A stretch of DNA of 64,000 nt, from NCBI RefSeq assembly GCF_003054175.1, contig NZ_QBKN01000008.1:94055-158054 (forward strand), given 5' to 3'. Positions 17,263 to 26,565 of the stretch are shown here, one piece after another (within the stretch, counting starts at the first letter, position 1; every line of letters starts with the position of its first letter). Position numbers and translations under genes: made by a program. Source of the DNA: Allosediminivita pacifica (GTDB lineage Bacteria > Pseudomonadota > Alphaproteobacteria > Rhodobacterales > Rhodobacteraceae). The notes under the pieces are model-generated. The model was not told the origin of the DNA and did no database searches. It was given only the letters and a program-made list of their open reading frames with translations.

Positions 17263-18153
17263 GTGTCGACCCCAATCCGTCTTGCCATCGGCAGTATCAT
17301 CATCGGCGCTCTCGTGCTGGGCATCAAGACGCTGGCCTGGTGGATGACCGGGTCGGTCGCGCTGCTTTCGGATGCGCTTGAGAGTACCGTGAACGTGGCC
17401 ACGGCCGTCGCGGCGCTGATCGCGATCCGGGTCGCCGCGCGCCCGGCTGACGACACGCATCCCTACGGGCATCACAAGGCAGAGTTCTTCAGCGCAGTGC
17501 TCGAAGGCGTGATGATCATCGTGGCTGCGCTGTTGATCCTGAACGAGGCCTGGCAGGGGCTGCGGTCGCCGGTGGCGCTGGAGCTTCCGCTGGTGGGTCT
17601 GCTGGTGAACGCGGGCGCGACGGTGATCAACGCGGTCTGGTCGCGGATCCTGATCACGAAGGGCCGCTCGGCGCAGTCGCCGGCGCTGGTGGCGGACGGG
17701 CGTCATCTGATGGCCGACGTGGTGACCTCGCTCGGCGTGGCGGTTGGCGTGCTGCTGGCCGTGGCGACGGGATGGTGGATCCTCGATCCGCTGCTGGCAG
17801 GGGCGGTGGCGCTCAATATCCTCTGGGCGGGGTCGCGCGTCGTGCGCGAGTCGCTGAGCGGGCTGATGGACGAGGCGGCCCCCGAGGCTACCGTACGCTG
17901 CGTACGCGAGGTGATTTCGCAGGAGGCGGGCGGCGCGGTCGAGGCACACGATCTGCGGACGCGGCACGCGGGGCAGGCGATCTTCATCGATTTCCATCTG
18001 GTGGTGCCCGCCGAGATGACGGTCTTCGACGCGCACGAGATCTGCGACCGGGTCGAGGAGGCGCTGAAGGAGGCCGTGCCCGGCGCGCGCATCACCATCC
18101 ACGTGGAGCCCGAGCACAAGCAGAAGCATTCGGGGATCGTCGTGCTGGATTGA
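17263..18153 (+). CDS. Cation diffusion facilitator (CDF) metal exporter
   Basis: Inner-membrane divalent-cation/proton antiporter exporting Zn, Co, Fe or Mn. It has 296 residues from this start. Six predicted membrane helices carry the expected metal-site residues: SDALEST in helix II and DGRHLMADVVTS in helix V. A His-rich cytoplasmic turn HPYGHHKAEFF lies between helices. The cytoplasmic C-terminal domain ends ITIHVEPEHKQKH. GTG at 17263 is preferred because GGGAGA sits nine bases upstream; an in-frame GTG at 17254 abuts that motif. Metal specificity is not resolved by sequence alone. Confidence 0.93.
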   Translation: MSTPIRLAIGSIIIGALVLGIKTLAWWMTGSVALLSDALESTVNVATAVAALIAIRVAARPADDTHPYGHHKAEFFSAVLEGVMIIVAALLILNEAWQGLRSPVALELPLVGLLVNAGATVINAVWSRILITKGRSAQSPALVADGRHLMADVVTSLGVAVGVLLAVATGWWILDPLLAGAVALNILWAGSRVVRESLSGLMDEAAPEATVRCVREVISQEAGGAVEAHDLRTRHAGQAIFIDFHLVVPAEMTVFDAHEICDRVEEALKEAVPGARITIHVEPEHKQKHSGIVVLD

Positions 18154-18249
18154 TGCGGTTTCGCGCGGATTTTCGTGCTCCTTTTACCTTTTTGCCTGCA
18201 AGATGCCGGAGAAAGCGGTCGCGGGGAGGCGGCCTGCAGGAGGACGCGC

Positions 18250-18864
18250 ATGGCCCACATCGATTTCTGGTACGCGATCGGCAGCACCTACAGCTATCTC
18301 ACCATCATGCGGTTGCCCGATCTCGCCGCAGCCGAGGGGCTCGACATCATCTGGCGGCCCTTCGACGTGCGCCACGTGATGACGCATCAGAACAACATCC
18401 CCTTCAAGGACAAGCCAGTGAAGGCCGCCTACATGTGGCGCGACATAGAACGGCGGGCCGAGGGATACGGGCTGCCGCATGCGCATCTGCCCGCCCCCTA
18501 TCCGCTGAAGCACTTCGCGCTGGCCAACCGGCTGGCGGTGCTGGGCATGCGGCAGGGCTGGGGCGTGGCCTACACGCGTGCCGCCTACCGGCTGTGGTTC
18601 CTGGCCGGGCATCCACCGGGCGAAGAGCCCAACAACACCGAGGCGCTGGAGGCCGCGGGCGTCGACCCGCTCAAGGCCGTGGCCGAAGCGGAAAGCGCCA
18701 AGATCGGCAAGGCGCTGCAGGTGGAGACCGATCTGGCCATGGATCTCGGCGTCTTCGGCGCGCCGAGCTTCGTCGTGGATGGCGAGGTCTTCTGGGGCGA
18801 CGACCGTCTGGAGGATGCGATCTCGTGGCTGCACAACGGCCGGGTCACGCTGCCCCAAGCCTGA
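18250..18864 (+). CDS. DsbA-family 2-hydroxychromene-2-carboxylate isomerase-like protein
   Basis: A 204-residue thioredoxin-fold protein of the kappa-GST/HCCA isomerase family. The N-terminal block IDFWYAIGSTYSYLTIMR carries a serine rather than a CxxC motif, matching the glutathione-dependent isomerase subgroup. The C-terminal block GVFGAPSFVVDGEVFWGDDRLE is the other hallmark. The start ATG is preceded by AGGAGG with seven-base spacing. HCCA isomerases act in naphthalene degradation, but no other aromatic-degradation gene is nearby, so the substrate here is unknown. The gene converges on a TspO-like gene. Confidence 0.88.
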   Translation: MAHIDFWYAIGSTYSYLTIMRLPDLAAAEGLDIIWRPFDVRHVMTHQNNIPFKDKPVKAAYMWRDIERRAEGYGLPHAHLPAPYPLKHFALANRLAVLGMRQGWGVAYTRAAYRLWFLAGHPPGEEPNNTEALEAAGVDPLKAVAEAESAKIGKALQVETDLAMDLGVFGAPSFVVDGEVFWGDDRLEDAISWLHNGRVTLPQA

Positions 18865-18890
18865 GGCCGGGTCTCCGGCGCGCGCTCAGC

Positions 18891-19592
18891 TCACTCGGTG
18901 TCGGTGCCGCGCAGGGCGAGGATCGCGAAGATGCCGAGCAGCGCCAGCAGCGTGACGGCGGCGTTGAAGGGCTGCGAGTTCGAGACGATCACGCCCACCA
19001 GTGCCCAGATCACCGTGATGCCGTATTCGGGCGCCCGGTGCAGGCGGTATTGGGTAGTGACGGCGATGATCACCGCGATGGAGAGCGCGATGAGCGCGGC
19101 TGGCGTCTCGGGGAGCCATTCGTAGCCCGCCAGCAGCAGCCCCAGCGCCACGCAGGCCGCCGCGGTGAGCCAGCCCGCCAGCAGCGCCACCGGCGCCTGT
19201 TGCAGCCACCGGTCCGTGTCGCCGACGCGGAACAGGCTGACCAGCGCACCGGCCAGCATGATCCAGATGAGCAGCGTGGCGAGCACCGGCGAGACATTGG
19301 CGACCGGCAGCCAGATGGCTCCCACGGCGAGGCTGACCAGTAGCGGCGGGCGCATGGGCGCCCAGTCCGGGTCGGCCCAGCGGCGCAGCAGGCCGAAGCC
19401 GGTGCCGGCCAGAAGCCAGAGGTAGATCAGCCCCCAGATCGAGAAGGCGTAGCCCGAGGGCTGCACCGGAGGGTCGTCCTGGGGGGCCGGGAACTGCGAG
19501 GGGTCGAAGCCGTCGAAGCCGCCCGTGAAGAAGGGCGACGCCGCGAAGGCCAGCGCCGCCACGAAACACAGGATCGCCCAGAGGCGGTTCAT
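18891..19592 (-). CDS. TspO/MBR-related tryptophan-rich membrane protein
   Basis: A 233-residue integral membrane protein with six to seven hydrophobic helices. The segment [20 protein letters not shown] resembles the first conserved helix of tryptophan-rich sensory (TspO/MBR) proteins, and the length fits the longer variants of the group. TspO proteins bind porphyrins or related ligands and modulate tetrapyrrole signalling in Rhodobacter, but whether this divergent form does so is inference. Its ATG overlaps the serS stop (ATGA), so it is translationally coupled to serS. Confidence 0.65.
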   Translation of the reverse strand: MNRLWAILCFVAALAFAASPFFTGGFDGFDPSQFPAPQDDPPVQPSGYAFSIWGLIYLWLLAGTGFGLLRRWADPDWAPMRPPLLVSLAVGAIWLPVANVSPVLATLLIWIMLAGALVSLFRVGDTDRWLQQAPVALLAGWLTAAACVALGLLLAGYEWLPETPAALIALSIAVIIAVTTQYRLHRAPEYGITVIWALVGVIVSNSQPFNAAVTLLALLGIFAILALRGTDTE

Positions 19593-20881
19593 TCCAGCGC
19601 ACCTTCCGGAGTGATGCGTGTCTTGCCGCCGAGCCAGGGGCCAAGCACCTGCGGCAGCACCACGCCGCCGTCCTCGGTCTGCCCGTTTTCCAGTACGGCG
19701 ATGAGGCAGCGCCCCACCGCAAGGCCGGAGCCGTTCAGCGTGTGGAGGAACTGCGGCTTGCCGCCGCCCTCGGGCTTGAATCGGGCATTCATGCGCCGCG
19801 CCTGGAAGTCGCCGCAGACCGAGACCGAGCTGATCTCGCGGTAGGTGTTCTGCCCGGGCAGCCAGACTTCGATGTCATGGGTCTTGATCGCGCCGAAGCC
19901 AATGTCGCCGGCGCAGAGCACCACGGTGCGGTAGGGCAGATTCAGCGCCTCGAGGATGCCCTCGGCGCAGCGGGTCATGCGCTCATGCTCGTCCATGCTG
20001 AGGTCCGGGTGGGTGACGGAGACCATCTCCACCTTTTCGAACTGATGTTGGCGGAGCATGCCGGCGGTGTCGCGGCCGGCGCTGCCTGCCTCGGAGCGGA
20101 AGCACTGGGTGTGGGCGACGTAGCGGCGGGGCAGGTAGCCTTCGTCGAGGGTGAGCCCGTTGACGATATTGGTCAGCGGCACCTCGGCGGTGGGGACGAG
20201 CCACCAGCCGTCGGTGGTCTTGTAGCTGTCCTCGCCGAACTTGGGCAGCTGGCCGGTGCCGTACATCATCTCCTCGCGCACGAGGACCGGCGTCCAGGTC
20301 TCGGTCAGGCCGTTCTCGTTGGTGTGCGTGTCGAGCATGAACTGCGCGAGCGCCCGGTGCAGGCGCGCGACGGCGCCCGACATCACGGCAAAGCGCGAGC
20401 CCGAAAGCTTGGCGGCGGTTTCGAAGTCGAGCCCGTCCTGCACGGCGGCGAGCTGGTAGTGCTCCTTCGGCTGGAAGTCGAAGGCGCGCGGCTCGCCCCA
20501 GCGGCGGATCTCGACGTTGTCGGCTTCGTCCGCGCCGTCAGGCACGTCGTCGTGCAGCATGTTGGGCAGGCCCATGAGCAGGTCGGTGAGCTGGGCGTCG
20601 AGCTCCCTGGCCTTGGCCTGCATTTCGGCGACTTCGGTCTTCTTGGCGGCGACCAGTTCGCGCAGGCGCGTGAACTCGGCCTCGTCGCCCTGCGCCTTGG
20701 CCTTGCCGACCTCCTTGGAGGCCTTGTTCTGTTCGGCCTGGGCGGTTTCGGCGGCGGTGATGGCGGCACGGCGCGCCTGGTCGAGCTCGAGCACCTGGGA
20801 CGCGCTCGGCTCCACACCCCGGCGGGACAGCGCCGCGTCGAAGGCGGCGGGATTGTCTCGGATGGCGCGGATGTCGTGCAT
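19589..20881 (-). CDS. serS: Seryl-tRNA synthetase
   Basis: Class II aminoacyl-tRNA synthetase charging tRNA-Ser (and tRNA-Sec where present). It has 430 residues. The N-terminal coiled-coil arm spans about residues 30-105 (charged Ala/Glu/Lys helices). Motif 2 region is [33 protein letters not shown] and motif 3 is [19 protein letters not shown]. The start is the ATG at 20879-20881 encoding [11 protein letters not shown]; longer in-frame readings run into the preceding intergenic region. It lies between the serine protease gene and the TspO-like gene, all on the minus strand. Confidence 0.97.
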   Translation of the reverse strand: MHDIRAIRDNPAAFDAALSRRGVEPSASQVLELDQARRAAITAAETAQAEQNKASKEVGKAKAQGDEAEFTRLRELVAAKKTEVAEMQAKARELDAQLTDLLMGLPNMLHDDVPDGADEADNVEIRRWGEPRAFDFQPKEHYQLAAVQDGLDFETAAKLSGSRFAVMSGAVARLHRALAQFMLDTHTNENGLTETWTPVLVREEMMYGTGQLPKFGEDSYKTTDGWWLVPTAEVPLTNIVNGLTLDEGYLPRRYVAHTQCFRSEAGSAGRDTAGMLRQHQFEKVEMVSVTHPDLSMDEHERMTRCAEGILEALNLPYRTVVLCAGDIGFGAIKTHDIEVWLPGQNTYREISSVSVCGDFQARRMNARFKPEGGGKPQFLHTLNGSGLAVGRCLIAVLENGQTEDGGVVLPQVLGPWLGGKTRITPEGALE

Positions 20882-20945
20882 CTTGGTGCTCCTTCTGCGT
20901 GAGTCGGGGCCGGTTATGCCCGATCTTTCGGGCAGAGGGTAGGGC

Positions 20946-21602
20946 TCAGCGCGCCAGTCTTCGCCGCAGCCAGTCGTCGACCGGAACGGCGAGGGCGCGG
21001 CTGCCGGAGATTGCGGAAAGCACGGCGACGACACGGGTTGCGGGACCCACGCCCGCGAGGACAGGGCCACCGGACTGGCCGCGTTCGACCCGGCAGGAGA
21101 GGCGCCAGATGGCGCGGAAGGCCTCGCCTGCGCAGCCGTCCTCGCGGCGAAGCCGGTGCGGGGCGCTGCGCGGGTAGCCGAGCAGGGCGAAGGGACCGGC
21201 GGGTGGACTGATGCCGAGGGCCAGCGGAGTGATGTCGAGCGGTGTCTCCAAGGTGACGAGGGCCAGGTCACGGGTGATGTCGATGCGACCGTCGCGGAAG
21301 GCCCCGGGGTGGGCTTCGACCGTGAGGACGCCGGCGGCACCGGAGTGCGACGCGCCGTCCCAGCCCGCGACGAAGACCATGTCCTCGGTGCGGCGGGCGT
21401 ACCCGTCGTCGCCCAGCACGCAATGCGCGGCGGTCAGGACAAGGTCGGGCGCGACCAGCGTGCCGGTGCACATCTGGAGCCGGTTGTAGCCGCCGAGGTT
21501 CAGCCGACCCACGGCGGGGCCCGCGTCATCGGCCAGGGCGGGCAGGGCTGGGACCGCTGCGATCAGCAGGACCGCGAGTCGGCGAAGGAGGGGCAGGGGC
21601 AC
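20946..21602 (-). CDS. Secreted trypsin-like serine protease
   Basis: A 218-residue exported S1-type protease. A signal peptide ends near ALPALADD. The catalytic triad is complete: His60 (LTAAHC), Asp112 (ITRDLALV) and Ser177 (GQSGGP). Cysteines at the His loop and before the Ser loop could form disulfides. The start is GTG at 21600-21602; no in-frame ATG is available. It is divergent from yajC and upstream of serS with a 64-bp gap. There is no PDZ domain, so this is a simple chymotrypsin-fold enzyme rather than a DegP homologue. Confidence 0.88.
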   Translation of the reverse strand: MPLPLLRRLAVLLIAAVPALPALADDAGPAVGRLNLGGYNRLQMCTGTLVAPDLVLTAAHCVLGDDGYARRTEDMVFVAGWDGASHSGAAGVLTVEAHPGAFRDGRIDITRDLALVTLETPLDITPLALGISPPAGPFALLGYPRSAPHRLRREDGCAGEAFRAIWRLSCRVERGQSGGPVLAGVGPATRVVAVLSAISGSRALAVPVDDWLRRRLAR

Positions 21603-21807
21603 GGGACATGGCTCCGAAGTGACCGGGCGCGCCTGTCAGGGTAGGCGGCACCGGCCGCGGTGCAAGTCCCCTCTCCTTACATCGCGGCCTTGCGCCGCCG
21701 GTGACAGGGGGCCATCGCGCCGCACTCTCCTTGCATCCCACGGGCCCCGCGCATAGGTTCCGCGCAATTCGCGGGGGTGCCCCGCTTGACACCATACAGG
21801 AGTGCCC

Positions 21808-22095
21808 ATGGATCCCGCAGCCCTCGGACAATTCGTTCCGCTGATCCTTATCTTCGCCATCATGTATTTCCTGCTGATCCGTCCGCAGCAGAAGAAGATG
21901 AAGGACCACCAGAAGATGGTCGAAGGGCTTCGCCGGGGCGACCAGGTCGTCACCCAGGGCGGGCTGATCGGCAAGGTAACCAAGGTCAAGGAAAACAACG
22001 AGCTCGAGGTCGAACTGGCCGAAGGCGTTCGTGTCCGCGTCGTGCAGAACACCATCGCGCAGGTGACCTCCAAGACCGAACCGGCCGAAGGCTGA
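21808..22095 (+). CDS. yajC: Preprotein translocase subunit YajC
   Basis: A 95-residue single-span inner-membrane protein that associates with SecDF. One transmembrane helix covers about residues 8-26 (FVPLILIFAIMYFLLI), followed by the family signature RPQQKKMKDHQKM and a cytoplasmic beta-rich domain (GDQVVTQGGLIGKVTKV). The ATG at 21808 follows CAGGAG with suitable spacing. The gene starts the yajC-secD-secF operon; secD begins seven bases after the stop. Confidence 0.97.
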   Translation: MDPAALGQFVPLILIFAIMYFLLIRPQQKKMKDHQKMVEGLRRGDQVVTQGGLIGKVTKVKENNELEVELAEGVRVRVVQNTIAQVTSKTEPAEG

Positions 22096-22102
22096 ACCGG
22101 CG

Positions 22103-23764
22103 ATGCTCCAAGTCGAGACCTGGAAACGCGTTCTGATCTGGGCGCTGGTGGCGGTTGGTCTGCTGCTGGCGATGCCCAACCTCTTCTACGATCGGGTGGA
22201 ACGGCACAACGATGCCGTTTCCGCCATCGAGGGGGGCGCCGATACTTCGGAAAACCGGGACGCGGCGGGGGCATGGCCCTCGTACCTGCCCTCGGGGCTG
22301 GTGAATCTGGGGCTCGACCTGCGGGGCGGCGCGCATCTTCTGGCGGAAGTCCAGGTCGAGGATGTCTATGCCGCGCGGCTGGAAAGCTTCTGGCCCGAAG
22401 TGCGCGACACGCTGCGCCCCGAGCGTGACACGGTCGGCACCATCCGGCTTCAGCCCTCGGCGGCCGACGAGCTGCGCGTGCGCATCGGCAAGCCCGAGAA
22501 CATGGAACAAGCGCTGGAGCTCGTCCGGGGCCTGGCTTCGCCGGTCCAGTCGCTGACCGGTGCGGGATCGACCGACATCACGGTACGCGGCGAGGGCAGC
22601 GACATCGTCGTGACGCTCTCCGAGGCCGAGCGCGAGGCGACCGACGATCGCACCATGCGCCAGAGCCTCGAGATCATCCGCCGCCGTATCGACGAGGTCG
22701 GCACGCGCGAACCGACGATCCAGCGCCAGGGCTTCGACCGGATCCTGATCCAGGTGCCCGGCATCGGATCGGCGCAGGAGCTCAAGGACATCATCGGCAC
22801 GACCGCGCAGCTGACCTTCCAGCCCGTCGTCAGCCGGACCTCCGATCCTGACGAGAACCCCGGTATCGGCAACGAGCTGCTTCCGTCGATGGATCAGGAG
22901 GGACTGTACTACGTGCTCGAGCAGGCGCCCGTCGTGACGGGCGAGGAACTGAACGACGCGCAGCCCACCTTCGACCAGAACGGCCGGCCGGCGGTGAACT
23001 TCCGCTTCAACCCCTCGGGGGCGCGGGCGTTCGGGGATTACACCGCCGAGAACATCGGCTCGCCCTTCGCCATCGTGCTCGACAACGAGGTCATCAGCGC
23101 GCCCGTCATCCAGAGCCACATCGCGGGCGGGTCGGGCATCATCACCGGCGATTTTTCGGTCGAGGAAAGCACGCAGCTTGCCGTGCTGCTTCGGGCCGGT
23201 GCGCTGCCGGCGCAGATGACCTTCCTCGAGGAACGCACGATCGGTCCGGAGCTCGGCCAGGACAGCATCGAGGCAGGCCAGATCGCCACGGCAGTGGCCT
23301 TCATCGCCGTGCTCGTCTTCATGGGGCTCAGCTACGGGCTGTTCGGGCTCTTTGCGAATATCGCGCTCATCATCAACATCGGCCTGATCTTCGGCCTTCT
23401 GTCGACCATCGGCGCCACGCTGACCCTGCCGGGCATCGCGGGCATCGTGCTGACCGTGGGTATGGCGGTCGACGCGAACGTGCTTGTCTTCGAGCGCATC
23501 CGCGAGGAACTCAAGACCTCTCGAGGGCCGGCACGCGCCATCGAGCTTGGCTACGAGCGTGCGCTCTCGGCCATCGTGGATGCCAACATCACCACATTCA
23601 TCACCGCCGTGATCCTGTTCGTCATGGGCTCGGGCCCGGTGCGCGGCTTTGCCGTCACGCTGGGGCTCGGCATCCTCACCTCGGTCTTCACCGCGATCTA
23701 CGTGACGCGGCTGCTGATCGTGATGTGGTTCGAACGCCGCCGTCCCAAGACGATCGAGGTCTGA
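22103..23764 (+). CDS. secD: Protein translocase subunit SecD
   Basis: Proton-motive-force-driven accessory of the Sec translocon that pulls substrates into the periplasm. It has 553 residues. The first membrane helix is at residues 9-25. The motif GLDLRGGAHLL opens the large periplasmic P1 domain, which includes RRRIDEVGTREPTIQRQG. Six-helix C-terminal membrane domain contains TVGMAVDANVLVFERIREEL and DANITTFITAVILF. The order yajC-secD-secF and one-base gap to secF imply a single transcript. Confidence 0.98.
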   Translation: MLQVETWKRVLIWALVAVGLLLAMPNLFYDRVERHNDAVSAIEGGADTSENRDAAGAWPSYLPSGLVNLGLDLRGGAHLLAEVQVEDVYAARLESFWPEVRDTLRPERDTVGTIRLQPSAADELRVRIGKPENMEQALELVRGLASPVQSLTGAGSTDITVRGEGSDIVVTLSEAEREATDDRTMRQSLEIIRRRIDEVGTREPTIQRQGFDRILIQVPGIGSAQELKDIIGTTAQLTFQPVVSRTSDPDENPGIGNELLPSMDQEGLYYVLEQAPVVTGEELNDAQPTFDQNGRPAVNFRFNPSGARAFGDYTAENIGSPFAIVLDNEVISAPVIQSHIAGGSGIITGDFSVEESTQLAVLLRAGALPAQMTFLEERTIGPELGQDSIEAGQIATAVAFIAVLVFMGLSYGLFGLFANIALIINIGLIFGLLSTIGATLTLPGIAGIVLTVGMAVDANVLVFERIREELKTSRGPARAIELGYERALSAIVDANITTFITAVILFVMGSGPVRGFAVTLGLGILTSVFTAIYVTRLLIVMWFERRRPKTIEV

Positions 23765-23765
23765 T

Positions 23766-24734
23766 ATGCGCCTGAAACTGATACCGTCCGAAACCTCGTT
23801 CGACTTCTTCAAGCGCTGGCGGCTCTGGCTGGGGATCTCGGCCGTAATGATGGTGCTGGCCTTCGCGAGCTTTGCCATCCGCGGGCTGAACTACGGCATC
23901 GACTTCCGGGGAGGCACGACCATCCGGACGGAAAGCTCCGAGCCGGTGAACGTGGGGGCCTACCGCGACGCGCTGCAGGCGCTGAACCTTGGCGACGTGG
24001 TGATCTCGGAGGTCTTCGACCCGTCGTTCGGGCCGGATCGCAACGTGGCCATGGTGCGCATCAGCGCCCAGGACGCCGAGGCCTCAGTCACGCCCGAGAC
24101 CATCGACAGGGTCCGTGCGGCGCTGCAGGAGATCGCTCCGGACGTCGAGTTCGTGTCCGTGGAATCCGTGGGGCCGAAGGTGTCGGGCGAACTGATCCAG
24201 ACGGCCGTGGTGGCGGTGGCGCTCGCGATCGGCGCGGTGCTTGTCTACATCTGGCTGCGTTTCGAGTGGCAGTTCGCCCTGGGGGCCGTCGTGGCCCTCG
24301 TGCACGACGTGATCCTGACCATCGGCGTCTTCTCGGAAGTCGGGATACGGTTCGATCTTGCGATCATCGCGGCCTTGCTGACCATCGTGGGCTATTCTCT
24401 GAACGACACCGTGGTGGTCTTCGACCGGGTTCGCGAGAACCTGATCAAGTACAAGTCGAAGGGTTTGAAGGAGGTCATGAACGTCTCGATCAACGAGACG
24501 CTGTCGCGGACCTTCATGACCTCGTTCACGACGCTGCTAGCGCTGATCTCGCTCTTCGTGCTGGGCGGGGACGTGATCCGGGGCTTCGTCTTCGCGATGA
24601 TCTGGGGCGTGATCGTCGGGACCTATTCGTCGATCTTCGTGGCCAGCGCGATCCTGCTCTGGCTCGGCGTAAAGCGTGACTGGTCCAAGCCGACCGACAC
24701 GACCGGCAACCAGTTCGGCGACGTGGACGCCTGA
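23766..24734 (+). CDS. secF: Protein translocase subunit SecF
   Basis: Partner of SecD in the Sec accessory complex. It has 322 residues. A first helix at about residues 20-38 is followed by the SecF signature GLNYGIDFRGGTTIRTE, a periplasmic domain, and five further helices with VGYSLNDTVVVFDRVRENL and NETLSRTFMTSFTTLLA. It ends the yajC-secDF operon and is followed at once by a strong hairpin terminator. Confidence 0.98.
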   Translation: MRLKLIPSETSFDFFKRWRLWLGISAVMMVLAFASFAIRGLNYGIDFRGGTTIRTESSEPVNVGAYRDALQALNLGDVVISEVFDPSFGPDRNVAMVRISAQDAEASVTPETIDRVRAALQEIAPDVEFVSVESVGPKVSGELIQTAVVAVALAIGAVLVYIWLRFEWQFALGAVVALVHDVILTIGVFSEVGIRFDLAIIAALLTIVGYSLNDTVVVFDRVRENLIKYKSKGLKEVMNVSINETLSRTFMTSFTTLLALISLFVLGGDVIRGFVFAMIWGVIVGTYSSIFVASAILLWLGVKRDWSKPTDTTGNQFGDVDA

Positions 24735-24739
24735 CGCGA

Positions 24740-24764
24740 AAGGGCCCCGACATGCGGGGCCCTT
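24740..24764 (+). terminator. Terminator after secF
   Basis: Perfect nine-base arms AAGGGCCCC (24740-24748) and GGGGCCCTT (24756-24764) with a seven-base loop, followed by GGTTCTTCATT. It starts six bases after the secF stop codon. The T-run is imperfect, but position and stem strength support termination. Confidence 0.75.
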
Positions 24765-24913
24765 GGTTCTTCATTGATGCCAGTTCGAAAACAAAGACTG
24801 TGTCATTGGCATGTCAAAAGACGTTGTCTGATCTGACTTTCTTCTTGGCGTTAACGATTCGCTAACCTATGCTGCAGTTGCGAAATCCGAAAAAACCACG
24901 CGATTAACCTGCC

Positions 24914-24952
24914 GATATGATTGCTCGTTGTGCTATCGCACAAAATCATATC
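24914..24952. promoter_or_regulatory. Large interrupted hairpin upstream of the Mth938-like gene
   Basis: Arms GATATGATT (24914-24922) and AATCATATC (24944-24952) pair perfectly. Inside them TTGTGC (24928-24933) pairs with GCACAA (24938-24943) around loop TATC. The only unpaired stretch in the stem is a five-base bulge GCTCG. The structure ends 48 bases before the ATG at 25001, in a 266-bp AT-rich gap. The same gap contains TTAA-N7-CTAAC at 24851-24866, one mismatch from a CtrA-type box. Operator, attenuator or leader RNA are all possible. Confidence 0.5.
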
Positions 24953-25000
24953 TTTACTGAGTCCGGAAATCTGCACAAGAACTGACGGGGGGACGCCAGG

Positions 25001-25354
25001 ATGCGTCTGAACGAGATCACCTATACCGATGCCGAACCGGTCGACGGTTACGGCCCCGGCTTTTTCCGAATCGGCGGCAAGGCCGTCGACGGTCCGCTTC
25101 TTCTGTCGCCCCAAGGGACCAAGGCATGGGGCGGCATGGCCGATAGCGAAACGCTGCTTGCGCTCAAGGGCGATATCGACGTGCTGTTCGTCGGCACGGG
25201 CAACGACACCCGCCACATTCCCGGCGAGCTGCGCAGCGAGCTCGAGGAGGCCGGCATGGGTGTGGAGGTGATGAATTCACCCTCCGCGTGCCGTACCTAC
25301 AACGTCCTGCTGAGCGAAGGCCGGCGGGTCGCGCTGGCGGTCCTGCCGGTTTGA
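25001..25354 (+). CDS. Mth938-like domain protein (DUF498/NDUFAF3-related)
   Basis: A 117-residue single-domain protein of the Mth938-like family, related to the mitochondrial complex I assembly factor NDUFAF3. Typical segments are GYGPGFFRIGGKAVDGPLLL, DVLFVGTGNDTRHIP and MNSPSACRTYNVLLSEGRRV. The start ATG follows GGGGGGACGCCAGG. The gene commonly lies next to secDF in alphaproteobacteria, as here, but it is separated from secF by a terminator and its own structured leader. No catalytic motif is apparent. A role in respiratory complex assembly is suggested only by distant homology. Confidence 0.88.
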   Translation: MRLNEITYTDAEPVDGYGPGFFRIGGKAVDGPLLLSPQGTKAWGGMADSETLLALKGDIDVLFVGTGNDTRHIPGELRSELEEAGMGVEVMNSPSACRTYNVLLSEGRRVALAVLPV

Positions 25355-25360
25355 GATAGC

Positions 25361-25388
25361 TTGCGCGGCCCTAGGAGCGGCCGCGCAA
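25361..25388. terminator. Perfect inverted repeat at a convergent gene junction
   Basis: Ten-base arms TTGCGCGGCC (25361-25370) and GGCCGCGCAA (25379-25388) surround an eight-base loop that contains the stop codon of the minus-strand protease gene. It lies seven bases after the stop of the plus-strand Mth938-like gene. Position and symmetry suggest a bidirectional terminator, although T-runs are missing. Confidence 0.5.
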
Positions 25389-26435
25389 CATCATCAGTTC
25401 CCCGACATTTTCACGCGTGACGTAGCCGATCACGTGCCCGGCCTTGTCGGTCGTCGCGACGGCCGGTGCATGGTCGAGCGCCTCGAGCGCGTCCTGCAGA
25501 GGCGCGCCGAGCGGCAGCGCGGGAATTTCCGTCTCCATCAATTCGCCAACTGGGCGCGTGTTCTGTCCTTCGGCCATGCCGTAGAGCAGCGCTTGCCGCG
25601 TGAGAAAGCCCGCAAGACGCCCTTCGGCGTCGAGCACCGGGAACTCGTGCTGGGTCGTGCGGATGAGCGTCTGCGCGGCCACGTGCAGCGGGTCGGAGGG
25701 CGTGAGAGATTCGAAGGCGGTGATGGTCGCGTCGCGCAGCTTCAGATGGCTGGCGATGTCGCGGCTCTGCACGTCGCTCGATTCCGCCTGCGCGGCGATG
25801 AAAATGAAGACCGCGATCAGCACCAGGATCAGGTTTCCCGATGTCAGCCCGAAGAGGCCGAAGAGAAAGGCCACGACCTGCCCCGTGGTGGCCGCAATCC
25901 GGGTGGCACGAACGCGGGTCAGCTTCGTGGCAAGCAGCGCGCGCAGTACGCGCCCGCCGTCCATCGGGAAGGCCGGGATCAGGTTGAAGAGTGCTAGAAA
26001 GAGGTTCACCGCCGCGAGCCGCCCGAGGAAGGCGCCGCTGGTGCCGGGATCGACAAGCGCCGTCAGCGCCGTGGACGCACCGAAGAGGGCGAGCAGTGCC
26101 CAGATCACCACGTTCACGGCAGGTCCGGCGAGGGCCACGGCGATCTCCTGTCCGGGCTTTTCCGGCATCCGTTCCATGCGGGCCATGCCGCCGATGGGCA
26201 GCAGGGTGATGTCGGGTGTGGCAATTCCGAAGCGGCGCGCCATGAGCGCGTGGCCGTATTCGTGGGCGACCACGCAGGCGAAGAGCGCCAGCACGAACCC
26301 GGTGTTGATCAGCGCCGCCTGTGGGCCGCCGAGCGACCATGCCGAGGCGGCGATCCAGGCGAGCAGCAGGAAGAAGGTGGCGTGTACCCGAAGCTCCGAG
26401 CCGAGCAGGCGGCCGAGAGGGAAAGACCAGGTCAT
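25371..26435 (-). CDS. Site-2 protease family (M50) protein with CBS domain pair
   Basis: A 354-residue intramembrane metalloprotease of the rhomboid-independent M50B group with a regulatory tail. The zinc motif HEYGH is at residues 58-62, and the third ligand lies in FPMDGGRVLRALL with Asp159. Hydrophobic helices cover residues 15-215. Two CBS motifs follow from about residue 225 to the end (DPLHVAAQTLIRTTQHEFPVLD and PLQDALEALDHAPAVATTD), likely sensing adenine nucleotides. The target is unknown. It is not the RseP orthologue, which is encoded at about 5 kb. Confidence 0.92.
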   Translation of the reverse strand: MTWSFPLGRLLGSELRVHATFFLLLAWIAASAWSLGGPQAALINTGFVLALFACVVAHEYGHALMARRFGIATPDITLLPIGGMARMERMPEKPGQEIAVALAGPAVNVVIWALLALFGASTALTALVDPGTSGAFLGRLAAVNLFLALFNLIPAFPMDGGRVLRALLATKLTRVRATRIAATTGQVVAFLFGLFGLTSGNLILVLIAVFIFIAAQAESSDVQSRDIASHLKLRDATITAFESLTPSDPLHVAAQTLIRTTQHEFPVLDAEGRLAGFLTRQALLYGMAEGQNTRPVGELMETEIPALPLGAPLQDALEALDHAPAVATTDKAGHVIGYVTRENVGELMMLRGRS

Positions 26436-26528
26436 GTGAAACCCCGATTAACGTGTGACTGGTAAAGACATAATGCCCGAGCAAGGCTGGTGCCATGACC
26501 CGCGCTGACGCATCAGGTTGAAGCGAAA

Positions 26529-26550
26529 ACGCGCCCCGGGTGGGGCGCGT
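26529..26550 (-). terminator. Terminator of ssb
   Basis: Arms ACGCGCCCC (26529-26537) and GGGGCGCGT (26542-26550) pair with a four-base loop, 15 bases past the ssb stop codon. On the minus strand the stem is followed by TTTTCGC, a short T-run, consistent with Rho-independent termination of ssb. Confidence 0.75.
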
Positions 26551-26565
26551 CTGGTTTCGAGTGAC

